Of a stretch of 8,335 bases of DNA, positions 1 to 7,325 are shown one piece after another. This stretch comes from Pseudomonadota bacterium. Lineage in GTDB: Bacteria; Pseudomonadota; Gammaproteobacteria; Burkholderiales; Burkholderiaceae_B. The DNA lies in contig JAJYTK010000036.1 in the NCBI GenBank assembly GCA_021793095.1, positions 1-8,335 of the forward strand, written 5' to 3'. A program made the translations under genes and the position numbers. Within the stretch, counting starts at the first letter, position 1; the number at the start of each line of letters is the position of its first letter. The notes beneath the pieces are model-generated. The model did not search any database, was not told the DNA's origin, and saw only the letters and a program-made list of their open reading frames with translations.

Positions 1-1
1 T

Positions 2-3000
2 TCGAGTTTGGCTGCAATGGGTTTTTCACCCAACGAGGCAGTGGCTGCTGCCCGTGAATACAAGCTAACTCGCACGACCGAGTCACGTAGCACCTGTCCT
101 TACTGCTCGGTCAGCTGTGGGATGGTTGTTTATACTCTCGGCGATCGCAGCAAAAACGTGCGCCCCACCATCGTTCATATTGAGGGTGACCCCGATAACC
201 CGGTTAACCGCGGGACCTTATGTCCCAAGGGGGCAGGGGTGATCGACATGGTGCAGAGTGAATCCCGCGTCCACCACCCACAGGTACGCGCGCCTGGCGC
301 CACCGAATGGCAGGACATCTCTTGGGACGAGGCCATCGATCGCATCGCACGCCACCTCAAGGATGATCGTGACGAAAATCTGATCCAGAAAAATGATGAC
401 GGGGTGACTGTCAATCGCTGGAATAGCACCGGCTTTTTGATTTCATCCGCAGCCTCTAACGAGACCGGCTATTTAGCCGTCAAGGTTGCACGCGGCTTGG
501 GGATGGTTGCACTCGATACTCAAGCACGTATTTGACACGCACCAACGGTGTCCAGTTTGGGCCCAACATTTGGTCGCGGTGCCATGACAAACTCTTGGAC
601 TGATATCCGCAATACGGATATGGTCCTCATTATGGGCGGTAATGCTGCCGAGGCGCACCCCTGTGGTTTCAAGTGGGTCGTCGAGGCCATGCAAAATCGC
701 AACGCCCCACTCGTCGTGGTTGATCCACGGTTTACCCGTTCAGCAGCGGTTGCTGACAAATATGCACCCATTCGGGTCGGTACCGATATTACCTTCCTCG
801 GGGGGGTGATCAATTACCTACTCACCAACGACAAGATCCACCACGAGTACGTCAAAAACTATACAGACGCCACTTTTATCGTCAAAGACACCTATTCTTT
901 CAAGGATGGTCTCTTTAGTGGCTACGACAAAGATAAACGCAAATACGATCAATCCCTATGGGGATACGAGATCGGTGATGATGGCTACATCGAGGTCGAC
1001 GAGACCATGCAGCACCCACGTTGTGTTTATCAATTATTGAAAAAACACTACAGTCGCTATACACCCGAGATGGTGTCTAGCGTTACGGGTACACCCGAAA
1101 AGGATTTCCTCGAAATTGCCGAGAAAATGGCCGAAATGAGTGCCCCAGACAAGGTCATGACCATTTGTTATGCCTTAGGCTGGACGCAACACTCCATTGG
1201 CTCGCAAAACATCCGCACCATGGCAATGATTCAATTGCTGTTGGGTAATATGGGTCGTCCCGGGGGTGGAGTAAACGCATTGCGCGGTCATGCCAACGTA
1301 CAGGGCATCACCGATATGAATGCCTACTCCGAGGTGCTTTCTGGCTATATGCTGGCGCCCACAGACGAGGATCCTACCTTGCAGGTATACCTCGACAAGC
1401 GCACACCCAAGCCATTGCGTCCCAACCAGATGGCCTTTCCACAAAACTTCCCCAAATGGTTTATCAGCTTGATGAAGGCCTACTGGGGTGATGCCGCCAC
1501 CAAGCGCAATAATTTCGCTTATGACTGGGTGCCCAAACGCGACAAGGGCTACGACGTCATGGCCATGTACGAGTACATGAACAATGGCGAGATGAATGGC
1601 TTTATCTGTCAGGGCTTTAACCCCTTGGGTTCCGCTCCGTATAAAAAGAAAATCACCGATGCCATGTCCAAGCTCAAGTTCTTGGTCATCATCGATCCGC
1701 TCGAGACCGAGACCAGTGAGTTCTGGAAACATTATGGTGAATACAACGATGTCGATGCCAGTGACATCCAAACCGAGGTCTTCCGTCTGCCCTCAAACTG
1801 TTTTGTCGAAGAGGCAGGGACATTTACCAACTCCAGTCGTACGTTGATCTGGAAAGAGCAGGCGCTACCGCCGCCAGGGCAGGCCAAGCTCGATCCCGAG
1901 ATTGTGGCACGTATTTTCATGCGTGTGCGCGAGCTCTACGAAGAAGAGGGCGGTGTACTGCCCGAGCCCGTGCTCAACCTCAACTGGCCTTATATCAACC
2001 CTTATCATCCCACTTCCGAAGAGCTCCTCAAGGAAATCAACGGCAAGGCCTTGCGTGATATCTACGCACCGGCTGACCCCGAGGATCCAGATGCACCACG
2101 CAAGCTCTTACTCAAGGCGGGCGAGCAAGTCCCCGGGTTTGCCATGCTACAAGACGATGGCTCCACAGCCTGTGGTAACTGGATTTACTCTGGTTGCTGG
2201 ACTGAGCTTGGCAATATGACCAAACGCCGCAGCCAATACGATCCTAGTGGGTTAGGGGTGTATCCCGAGTGGGGTTTCTCTTGGCCTGCAAACCGTCGCG
2301 TGCTGTACAACCGTGCCAGTGCAGACACCAGCGGTCAGCCTTGGGATCCCGAGCGCACATACCTTGCCTGGCGAGGTACTTGGGCAGGGGGCGCAGACGT
2401 TCCTGATATGCGACCCGATGCTGCTCCAGAGGAAAATGTCGGGCCCTTTATCATGAACCCCGAGGGGGTCGCGCGCTTGTTCTCTGCTGGTTTGGTTGAT
2501 GGTCCGTTACCCGAGCACTACGAGCCATTTGAAAGCCCGCTAGGCTTTAACCCATTCCACCCCGATAACGAGCTGGCCATTAGCAACCCGGCAGCACGTG
2601 TATACGAGGATGTCTGGGAGACCTTCGGCACCAAGGATGAGTACCCCTACGCGGCGACGACTTATCGCTTGACCGAGCACCATCACTTCTGGACAAAACA
2701 CGCCCTGAGTAATGCAATTACGCAGCCCGCACCCTTTGTCGAAATTGGCGAGGCCTTAGCCAAAGAAAAAGGCATTCGTGATGGCGACAAGGTACGCGTT
2801 TACAGCAAGCGCGGTCAGGTGGTGGCTACCTGCGTCGTGACCAAGCGTATTCGTGCGCTGGATGTCGATGGGCGAAAGGTACACCAGGTCGGTATTCCGA
2901 TTCACTGGGGCTTCAAAGGGGTGACCAAAGAAGGGTTCCTGGCAAACTCTCTCACGCCATTTGTGGGTGATGCCAACTCTCAGACCCCCGAGTTTAAAGC

Positions 3001-3028
3001 CTTCCTTGTCAACATAGAAAAGGTATAA
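2..3028 (+). CDS. fdnG: Formate dehydrogenase-N/O major (alpha) subunit, selenocysteine-containing; 5' partial
   Basis: Catalytic subunit of respiratory formate dehydrogenase. It oxidises formate to CO2 at a bis-MGD Mo (or W) centre in the periplasm. The reading frame enters from the left edge and runs to TAA at 3026-3028 through one in-frame TGA (533-535), read as selenocysteine (visible residue 178). Visible residues 32, 35, 39 and 74 are the [4Fe-4S] cysteines ([13 protein letters not shown]). Lys76 corresponds to the lysine between cluster and cofactor. The residue after Sec is His, as in E. coli FdnG. Further family blocks are [15 protein letters not shown] and the C-terminal [13 protein letters not shown]. 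From memory the visible part aligns with E. coli FdnG from about residue 19, so only the front of the Tat signal is missing. The TTG at 8 and ATG at 17 fall inside the signal region and are not the start. fdnH follows after 4 bp. The choice between fdn and fdo names is arbitrary. Confidence 0.97.
533..535 (+). other. Selenocysteine codon (in-frame UGA) in fdnG
   Basis: This TGA sits in the context Gln-Ala-Arg-Ile-[TGA]-His-Ala-Pro-Thr, which matches QARV-Sec-HGPT of E. coli FdnG. Frame and homology continue unbroken on both sides, so it is a recoded codon and not a stop or frameshift. Sec is the catalytic Mo ligand in this family. A SECIS-type hairpin starts a few bases downstream. Confidence 0.96.
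541..574 (+). promoter_or_regulatory. Bacterial SECIS element (SelB-binding hairpin) within fdnG
   Basis: The hairpin lies directly after the Sec UGA. The lower stem is ACCAA (541-545) with UUGGU (570-574). The upper stem is GG (547-548) with CC (563-564), then a single bulged U (549), then GUCC (550-553) with GGGC (559-562, including one U-G pair). The apical loop is AGUUU (554-558). The bulged U and the loop G-U are the known SelB determinants of the E. coli fdhF SECIS. Eleven bases separate UGA from the GG of the upper stem. The structure was folded by eye. Confidence 0.88.
3018..3023 (+). promoter_or_regulatory. Ribosome binding site of fdnH
   Basis: AAAAGG lies 9 bases before the ATG at 3033 and overlaps the last codons of fdnG. 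This fits translational coupling of the two subunits. Confidence 0.6.
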
Positions 3029-3032
3029 CGCT

Positions 3033-3932
3033 ATGGCCAATCAACAGTTAGATATTGTAGCTAGGTCGGCCACAACGACGCCTTCAGCTCATGCACGGGA
3101 ACGTTATAAAGTTGCCAAACTGATTGACGAGTCCAAGTGCATTGGCTGCAAGGCGTGCCAAGTTGCCTGCATGACATGGAACGATTTACGCGATGAGGTT
3201 GGGGTTAATGTCGGTACCTACGACAACCCCGTAGACCTGACCGCAGAGTCTTGGACAGTGATGCGTTTCTACGAGGTCGAGCCCGAGGAAAATCATCTCG
3301 ATTGGCTGATCCGTAAAGACGGCTGTATGCACTGTGCTGACCCAGGCTGTCTCAAGGCCTGTCCGTCACCAGGTGCAATTGTTCAGCACTCCAACGGTAT
3401 CGTTGATTTTGTTCAAGAAAATTGCATTGGTTGTGGCTATTGTGTCATCGGATGTCCTTTCGATATCCCGAGGATTAGCGAGAAAGACAACAAAGCCTAT
3501 AAGTGCACACTGTGCTCAGACCGTGTGGACGTCGGTCTTGAGCCTGCTTGTGTGAAAACCTGTCCGACGGGCGCCATCACATTTGGTGCCAAAGACGATA
3601 TGGTGGCTTATAGCGAGACTCGCGTTAAGCAACTCCAAGAGCGTGGGCACGACAATGCCGGGCTCTATGACCCCGAAGGGGTAGGCGGGACACACGTCAT
3701 GTATATTTTGCGTGACGCTTCTCAGCCAGAGCTCCAAGAGTTGCCTGCCAATCCTCAGGTCAGTCCGACCGTGGGTTTCTGGAAAGGGTTGGCCAAACCC
3801 ATCGCACTTGCGGGGGCGGCACTGGCCGTCTTGGGTGGTTTCTTCCACTACATGAAGGTAGGTCCTATCCGCGAGCCCAAGGGTGACGATGATGCCCATT
3901 CAACCAGCGCTGATGAGCAAACTAAGGAGTAG
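3033..3932 (+). CDS. fdnH: Formate dehydrogenase iron-sulfur (beta) subunit
   Basis: Electron-transfer subunit that carries electrons from FdnG to the haem subunit FdnI. The 299-residue protein is close to E. coli FdnH (about 294). Sixteen cysteines in four groups can bind four [4Fe-4S] clusters: 36/39/42/46, 98/101/106/110, 131/134/137/141 and 158/161/173/177. Characteristic stretches are [31 protein letters not shown] and [10 protein letters not shown] single hydrophobic helix at about residues 255-274 should anchor it in the membrane, and it is followed by a short acidic/polar tail. There is no Tat signal, as expected for a subunit exported together with FdnG. The ATG is 4 bp after the fdnG stop, and fdnI starts 2 bp after this stop, so the three genes form one tight operon. 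Confidence 0.97.
   Translation: MANQQLDIVARSATTTPSAHARERYKVAKLIDESKCIGCKACQVACMTWNDLRDEVGVNVGTYDNPVDLTAESWTVMRFYEVEPEENHLDWLIRKDGCMHCADPGCLKACPSPGAIVQHSNGIVDFVQENCIGCGYCVIGCPFDIPRISEKDNKAYKCTLCSDRVDVGLEPACVKTCPTGAITFGAKDDMVAYSETRVKQLQERGHDNAGLYDPEGVGGTHVMYILRDASQPELQELPANPQVSPTVGFWKGLAKPIALAGAALAVLGGFFHYMKVGPIREPKGDDDAHSTSADEQTKE
3924..3929 (+). promoter_or_regulatory. Ribosome binding site of fdnI
   Basis: A strong AAGGAG lies 5 bases before the ATG at 3935, inside the last codons of fdnH. It fixes the fdnI start. Confidence 0.8.
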
Positions 3933-3934
3933 AC

Positions 3935-4555
3935 ATGAGTAAAACACTTAAGCGCTACTCAGATAGCGATCGCATGAATCATTGGTTTATCGCCATCATG
4001 TTTTTCCTCTCGGCGCTATCCGGGCTGGCCTTCTTTCATCCGTCGCTTTATTTTTTAACTAACTTGTTTGGGGGCGGTACCTGGGCCCGCATCTTGCATC
4101 CCTTTTTAGGGGTGCTGATGTTCCTAGGCTTTATCCTCATGTTTTTCCGTGTTGTCAAAGACAATATGTTCAAACGTGGGGACAAAGAATGGCGCAAACA
4201 GTCTGGTCGCATGCTGCGCGGCGAGATCAACCCCGATTTGCCTGTGGGTAAGTACAACTACGGGCAAAAAATGATTTTTTGGCTGATGACGCTGAGTCTT
4301 TTGGCCTTGGTCATTACTGGGGTGCTGTTCTGGCGTCCTTGGTTCGCGCCTAACTTCTCGGTAGAGGTGCTGCGCGCAGCCTCACTCATCCATGCCATTT
4401 CGGCTTGGGTGCTGCTGCTGAGCGTGTTTGTGCATATTTATGCCGCCATCTGGGTCAAGGGTACGATGCGTGCCATGACCCAAGGCACGGTGACCGAGGA
4501 GTGGGCCAAGACCCACCACCCTCTGTGGTACAAAGAGACGACTGGTAAAAACTAG
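3935..4555 (+). CDS. fdnI: Formate dehydrogenase cytochrome b556 (gamma) subunit
   Basis: Membrane subunit that takes electrons from FdnH through two b haems and reduces quinone on the cytoplasmic side. At 206 residues it is slightly shorter than E. coli FdnI (about 217). Four hydrophobic segments lie at about residues 16-35, 53-72, 113-133 and 148-173. His16, His55, His153 and His167 match the four haem-ligand histidines of E. coli FdnI (18, 57, 155, 169) with a constant offset of two. Recognisable blocks are DRMNHW near the N-terminus, ILHPFLG, the loop RGEINPDLPVGKYNYGQK, and HIYAAIWVKGTMRAM near the C-terminus. It is the last structural gene of the operon and is followed by a hairpin terminator. 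Confidence 0.96.
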   Translation: MSKTLKRYSDSDRMNHWFIAIMFFLSALSGLAFFHPSLYFLTNLFGGGTWARILHPFLGVLMFLGFILMFFRVVKDNMFKRGDKEWRKQSGRMLRGEINPDLPVGKYNYGQKMIFWLMTLSLLALVITGVLFWRPWFAPNFSVEVLRAASLIHAISAWVLLLSVFVHIYAAIWVKGTMRAMTQGTVTEEWAKTHHPLWYKETTGKN

Positions 4556-4566
4556 CTCTCTTGATT

Positions 4567-4604
4567 GCGTAGCCCCGCTGTTTGGGGCTACGCTTGTGTT
4601 TTTT
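4567..4604 (+). terminator. Rho-independent terminator / attenuator between fdnI and fdhE
   Basis: A perfect 10-bp stem GCGTAGCCCC (4567-4576) / GGGGCTACGC (4584-4593) encloses a 7-base loop. It is followed by TTGTGTTTTTT (4594-4604). It lies 11 bases after the fdnI stop and ends 20 bases before the fdhE start. That leaves little room for a separate fdhE promoter, so partial read-through is likely. Confidence 0.88.
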
Positions 4605-4613
4605 ATGCCCATT

Positions 4614-4618
4614 AGGAG
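4614..4618 (+). promoter_or_regulatory. Ribosome binding site of fdhE
   Basis: AGGAG lies 6 bases before the GTG at 4625 and supports GTG as the start codon. The next candidate, an ATG at 4660, has no comparable site. Confidence 0.75.
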
Positions 4619-4624
4619 TACTCT

Positions 4625-5665
4625 GTGGCCAAATCTAGTGAGTCTGTTGTTCGTATTATGCCCGCCGAAGAGATCATTGCCCGTGGTTCGGGCGAGCCTG
4701 ATCTTTTTATTTGGCCCAATCGGGCTAGCTTATTTGCTGAGCGTAGTATGCGTTTAAAGCAACTCGCGCGCCAGCCAGGTGCTATTAGTGCGTATTTAGG
4801 GTTGATGGCCGAGTTAGCGCAGGCCCAGCATTTGGCCCTGGCTGATTTACCCGAGGTGCCTATGCCCGATGAGGCGGCATTAGCCCAGTCAGCCGAGCAT
4901 GGCCTACCACCTTTGGCCGCCTTAGACTGGCCGCGCGATCCTATTTGGCAAAAAATACTGCACCAATTACTGGATTATCTATTAGCGGCAAAAATGCGCG
5001 GAGAGCAGGCCGAAAACATTCGCCAGCTGCTCCAACGCATTAAAGAAATGCCCTCGGTCGAGCTCGAGGTACAGGCTGATCAGTTGCTGGCTGGCAGTGT
5101 TTCTGGGGTTGATTTAGCGGCGGCGCCTTTCATTGGTGCTGCTTTGCAGGTGTACTGGGCACACATGCTGTGTTCTTCACCAGCTATCCGTGCTGATGAG
5201 CAATACCAAAAAGTCAAACTCAGCGAGCAAACCACCTGTCCGTGTTGCGGTAGTTTGCCGACCACCAGTATGGTACATAGTTTTGGAGGCATGGCGGGGC
5301 AGCGCTATGTGGCTTGTTCTCTGTGCGGGGTGCAGTGGCATATGCCGCGCATTCGTTGCACGCGCTGTTTGCACGAGGATGGTGTAGAGTACATGTCTTT
5401 GGCCAGTCCAGATGTCGCAGATGAGGACTATCAGACACCTGCCGTATTGGCCGAGACCTGCCCAGAGTGCAAAACCTACTTAAAAATCATTCACACCGAG
5501 CGCGAGCCATTTGCTGAGCCCATTGCAGATGAGCTCGCCAATATCCAGCTCGATGTGCTCATGGGCGAGGGAGAATACTATAAGCATGGTATTAACTTAT
5601 TATTGCTTTTTGCCCAGGATCCCACGGAGCAGTCAGATGAGACCGTAGGGGCGACGCCATCCTAA
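4625..5665 (+). CDS. fdhE: Formate dehydrogenase accessory/maturation protein FdhE
   Basis: Cytoplasmic protein needed to make active respiratory formate dehydrogenase. In E. coli, FdhE is a rubredoxin-like iron protein that interacts with the FdnG/FdoG catalytic subunits. The translation has 346 residues, longer than E. coli FdhE (about 309), mainly through inserts in the helical N-terminal half and a longer C-terminus. Four CxxC motifs form the metal-binding domain: Cys205/208, 231/234, 245/248 and 279/282. Other family signatures are VRIMPAEEI near the start, APFIGAALQVYWAHM, CPCCGSLPTTSMV, QWHMPRIRC and CPECKTYLKIIH. The start is GTG with a good ribosome binding site. It lies directly downstream of fdnGHI beyond a terminator hairpin, which probably sets a lower level for this accessory factor. 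Confidence 0.95.
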   Translation: MAKSSESVVRIMPAEEIIARGSGEPDLFIWPNRASLFAERSMRLKQLARQPGAISAYLGLMAELAQAQHLALADLPEVPMPDEAALAQSAEHGLPPLAALDWPRDPIWQKILHQLLDYLLAAKMRGEQAENIRQLLQRIKEMPSVELEVQADQLLAGSVSGVDLAAAPFIGAALQVYWAHMLCSSPAIRADEQYQKVKLSEQTTCPCCGSLPTTSMVHSFGGMAGQRYVACSLCGVQWHMPRIRCTRCLHEDGVEYMSLASPDVADEDYQTPAVLAETCPECKTYLKIIHTEREPFAEPIADELANIQLDVLMGEGEYYKHGINLLLLFAQDPTEQSDETVGATPS

Positions 5666-5668
5666 ATC

Positions 5669-5716
5669 GCATGACGTCTTTGTAGCATGACGTCTTTGTA
5701 GCATGACGTCTTTGTA
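5669..5716. repeat. Three perfect 16-bp tandem repeats
   Basis: GCATGACGTCTTTGTA occurs three times without mismatch or spacer, at 5669-5684, 5685-5700 and 5701-5716. The array begins three bases after the fdhE stop and ends before the shared terminator. Each unit contains the palindrome GACGTC. I see no further copy in the window. Confidence 0.97.
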
Positions 5717-5745
5717 AATGGCAGTTTATTTTTACAGTTAGATCT

Positions 5746-5777
5746 AAAACCCGATGCGATGGCATCGGGTTTTTTTA
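5746..5777. terminator. Bidirectional terminator between convergent fdhE and cynS
   Basis: A 12-bp stem AAAACCCGATGC (5746-5757) / GCATCGGGTTTT (5762-5773) encloses a GATG loop. There is a T-tract at 5770-5777 for the + strand and an A-tract at 5746-5749 that serves the - strand. It can end transcripts from both fdhE and cynS. Confidence 0.9.
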
Positions 5778-5793
5778 TTGCTTGGATATTCCT

Positions 5794-6237
5794 TTAGTAT
5801 TCTTTGTAGGGTAGGAATTTTCCATTCATGGTGATTTTGACGCGATCACCTTCGGGGTGTGGCTCTCTTTGGATATCCATATCAAAGTCGATGGCGCTCA
5901 TGATGCCATCACCAAACTCTTCGTGGATGAGTTCTTTGATGGTGGTGCCATAGACATTGACGATCTCATAGAGGCGATAAATGAGTGGGTCAGTGGGTAT
6001 CTCAGTGGGCAAAGAGCCTTTGTAGGGGACTTGCATTAGCCACTTGCGTTCGCTGTCGCTCAGATCAAAAATCTGAGCCACCGTGGTGGCTTGTGCTTCT
6101 GTGAGTGTCATTTGCCCCAGGCAAGCGGCGGTGACCCATTCTTTGCTCGCGCCTACCTTTTCAGCGATGTCTTTCCATTGGAGCCCTTTGGCCACTTTTT
6201 GGGCGATGATTTTTTCTGTAACTGCAAGACGACTCAT
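5794..6237 (-). CDS. cynS: Cyanate hydratase (cyanase)
   Basis: Cyanase converts cyanate and bicarbonate to carbamate and CO2. Carbamate then decays to ammonia and CO2, so the enzyme detoxifies cyanate and supplies nitrogen. At 147 residues it is a little shorter than E. coli CynS (156). The N-terminal part is the helical, DNA-binding-like domain (VTAACLGQ at residues 35-42). The C-terminal domain carries the catalytic triad: Arg88, Glu91 and Ser114, equivalent to Arg96, Glu99 and Ser122 of E. coli, within IPTDPLIYRLYE and FGDGIMSAIDF. The C-terminus GKFLPYKEY is also typical. The ATG is supported by AAAAGGAG at 6247-6254. It lies 53 bp downstream of the DUF924 gene on the same strand. No cynT (carbonic anhydrase), cynX or cynR is visible. 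Confidence 0.97.
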   Translation of the reverse strand: MSRLAVTEKIIAQKVAKGLQWKDIAEKVGASKEWVTAACLGQMTLTEAQATTVAQIFDLSDSERKWLMQVPYKGSLPTEIPTDPLIYRLYEIVNVYGTTIKELIHEEFGDGIMSAIDFDMDIQREPHPEGDRVKITMNGKFLPYKEY

Positions 6238-6246
6238 TGATTGATA

Positions 6247-6254
6247 CTCCTTTT
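6247..6254 (-). promoter_or_regulatory. Ribosome binding site of cynS
   Basis: On the - strand, AAAAGGAG lies 9 bases before the ATG whose first base is 6237. It confirms the cynS start. Confidence 0.75.
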
Positions 6255-6271
6255 GTGAGTGAGTAAAACAT

Positions 6272-6284
6272 GCGCTTAGAGCGC
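6272..6284 (-). terminator. Small hairpin between the DUF924 gene and cynS (possible weak attenuator)
   Basis: A perfect 5-bp stem GCGCT/AGCGC surrounds a 3-base loop. On the - strand it is followed by ATGTTTTA. The stem is short and the T-tract weak, so it may be a partial terminator or a processing stem rather than a true end of transcript. Confidence 0.3.
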
Positions 6285-6290
6285 CTGGTC

Positions 6291-6839
6291 TTAAAAAGAG
6301 GAATGCGGTTCTTTTAAAAACTCGAGCTCTTCTGCGGTGGATTGGCGGCCTAGGATTTTATTTCGGTGTGGATAACGAGCAAAACGGTCAATAATCACCT
6401 TATGACGATACTCGTATTCCAGGGTCTGCTCATCACCTAGCGCCTTAAATAATTCGACAGCCACTTCGTGGATAGCACGTGATTCAGAGTGCATATAGGG
6501 CATGAGTATAAATTGGCGCTCACGCTGACCAAGCTGAGCGTATTCGGGATGTTGCACCGCCTCTTGGGCCAATACTAGGGCCATGCCATCTTGGGCAAAT
6601 GCGCGCGGGCTGTCGCGCCATACATTGCGTGAAAATTGGTCTAAAACAATTATCTCGGCCAATCGACCACGCAATTCAGCGCGCCAAGGGTAGCACTCAC
6701 CACGCGCGGCCGCCTGGCAAATGGTGCCAAAACGATCCCAAATGAGTTTGTCAAAATCTGGATTTTTACCAAACCAGTCTTCGGCGGTGCATTCCTCAAA
6801 CCAAAAGTCATAGACACTTTGCCAGGTCGCTTGGATCAT
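6291..6839 (-). CDS. DUF924 family protein (function unknown)
   Basis: A 182-residue soluble protein of the DUF924 family (PF06041), predicted to adopt an all-helical, TPR-like fold. No biochemical role is established that I know of. Family signatures are YDFWFEE (residues 10-16), DWFGKNPDFD (21-30), GRLAEIIVLDQFSRN (58-72), the FILMPYMHSES block (110-120) and the C-terminal RYPHRNKILGRQST (155-168). There is no signal peptide or membrane segment. The ATG is supported by AGAGG (6848-6852) 8 bases upstream. cynS follows 53 bp downstream on the same strand, so the two may share a transcript. This is only positional evidence for a link to cyanate metabolism. Confidence 0.9.
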   Translation of the reverse strand: MIQATWQSVYDFWFEECTAEDWFGKNPDFDKLIWDRFGTICQAAARGECYPWRAELRGRLAEIIVLDQFSRNVWRDSPRAFAQDGMALVLAQEAVQHPEYAQLGQRERQFILMPYMHSESRAIHEVAVELFKALGDEQTLEYEYRHKVIIDRFARYPHRNKILGRQSTAEELEFLKEPHSSF

Positions 6840-6869
6840 GTTGTAAACCTCTATAGGCGTTACTAGGAG

Positions 6870-6898
6870 GGCTCAAAGGTGTTTTGGACCTCAGAGCC
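6870..6898. other. Inverted repeat upstream of the DUF924 gene
   Basis: GGCTC (6870-6874) pairs with GAGCC (6894-6898), and inside it AGGT (6877-6880) pairs with ACCT (6888-6891). The two stems are separated by a 2x2 internal loop, and the apical loop is GTTTTGG. No T-tract follows on either strand. It could be an operator or a 5'-leader hairpin of the DUF924-cynS unit. The rest of 6840-6992 shows no gene. Confidence 0.35.
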
Positions 6899-6955
6899 AT
6901 GGCGTCGAGTCATGATGACCCTTAATGCATTCTATCAAAGGCACTTGAGAAAGGG

Positions 6956-6973
6956 ATGACTTAGGTCAGTCAT
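6956..6973 (-). terminator. Possible weak terminator after azlD
   Basis: ATGACT/AGTCAT forms a 6-bp stem with a 6-base loop, about 20 bases past the azlD stop. On the - strand it is followed by CCCTTTCTC, which is a poor T-tract. The call is tentative. Confidence 0.3.
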
Positions 6974-6992
6974 TCACAGCGTGGTGTATTAC

Positions 6993-7325
6993 TTAGAGTA
7001 GACCCAGTAGGTAGAGCAGACCATTTAAACTACCCACGCCAAGCAACATCGAGAGCAAGACGTTTTTAAAGCGGATATAACTTAAAAGCACAATGATCAG
7101 GGCCAGTACTTGGGCGCTGGCGGGTGCGAGTATGGGGGCCTCGAATTTTGTAAAGGTGGTTAATACCAAGGCAACCATCACGCAGAGGGGTAAAAAGCGG
7201 TTGAGTGCTTGTAATAAAGGGGAGGAGAGCCACTTGCGCGGGATCACTATGGGTGCCGCACGGAGGAAAAAAGTAGTGATGGCGGTGCTTATCAGCACAA
7301 TGAGAAAACTACTATGACTGCTCAT
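6993..7325 (-). CDS. azlD: AzlD/YgaH family branched-chain amino acid exporter small subunit
   Basis: Small integral membrane partner of AzlC. In known pairs (E. coli YgaZH, Corynebacterium BrnFE, Bacillus AzlCD) the two proteins together export branched-chain amino acids, and methionine in some species. The 110 residues are the usual length. Three to four hydrophobic segments are visible: about 6-27, 39-60, 67-84 and 89-109. The FFLRAAPIVIPRKW block (residues 19-32) and the LNRFLPLCVMVALV block (41-54) are typical of AzlD. The gene begins inside the end of azlC with a 14-bp overlap. AAGGGC lies upstream at about 7334-7339, followed by an A-tract that runs into the ATG. Substrate is inferred from family. 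Confidence 0.9.
   Translation of the reverse strand: MSSHSSFLIVLISTAITTFFLRAAPIVIPRKWLSSPLLQALNRFLPLCVMVALVLTTFTKFEAPILAPASAQVLALIIVLLSYIRFKNVLLSMLLGVGSLNGLLYLLGLL

Noticed and set aside
8..535. A separate truncated formate dehydrogenase fragment or pseudogene starting at the TTG at 8 and stopping at the TGA
   Set aside because: The frame continues without shift after the TGA with full homology, and the TGA is the known Sec site followed by a SECIS hairpin. The TTG at 8 lies within the Tat signal region of a gene that begins outside the window.
1175..1771. Long 198-codon open frame on the - strand opposite fdnG
   Set aside because: It lies wholly within fdnG, has no recognisable protein features, and is explained by the codon bias of the real gene.
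3516..3899. 127-codon open frame on the - strand opposite fdnH
   Set aside because: It is antisense to a confident, conserved gene, and I see no domain or ribosome binding site to support it.
5669..5716. CRISPR array
   Set aside because: The three 16-bp units are directly adjacent with no spacers, so this is a simple tandem repeat.
5857..6039. Short + strand frame within cynS
   Set aside because: It is a shadow of the cyanase catalytic domain, whose residues are fully conserved on the - strand.
2..6237. Functional link between formate dehydrogenase (CO2-producing) and cyanase (bicarbonate-using)
   Set aside because: The two units are convergent and separated by a strong bidirectional terminator. 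Adjacency alone does not support a shared pathway.
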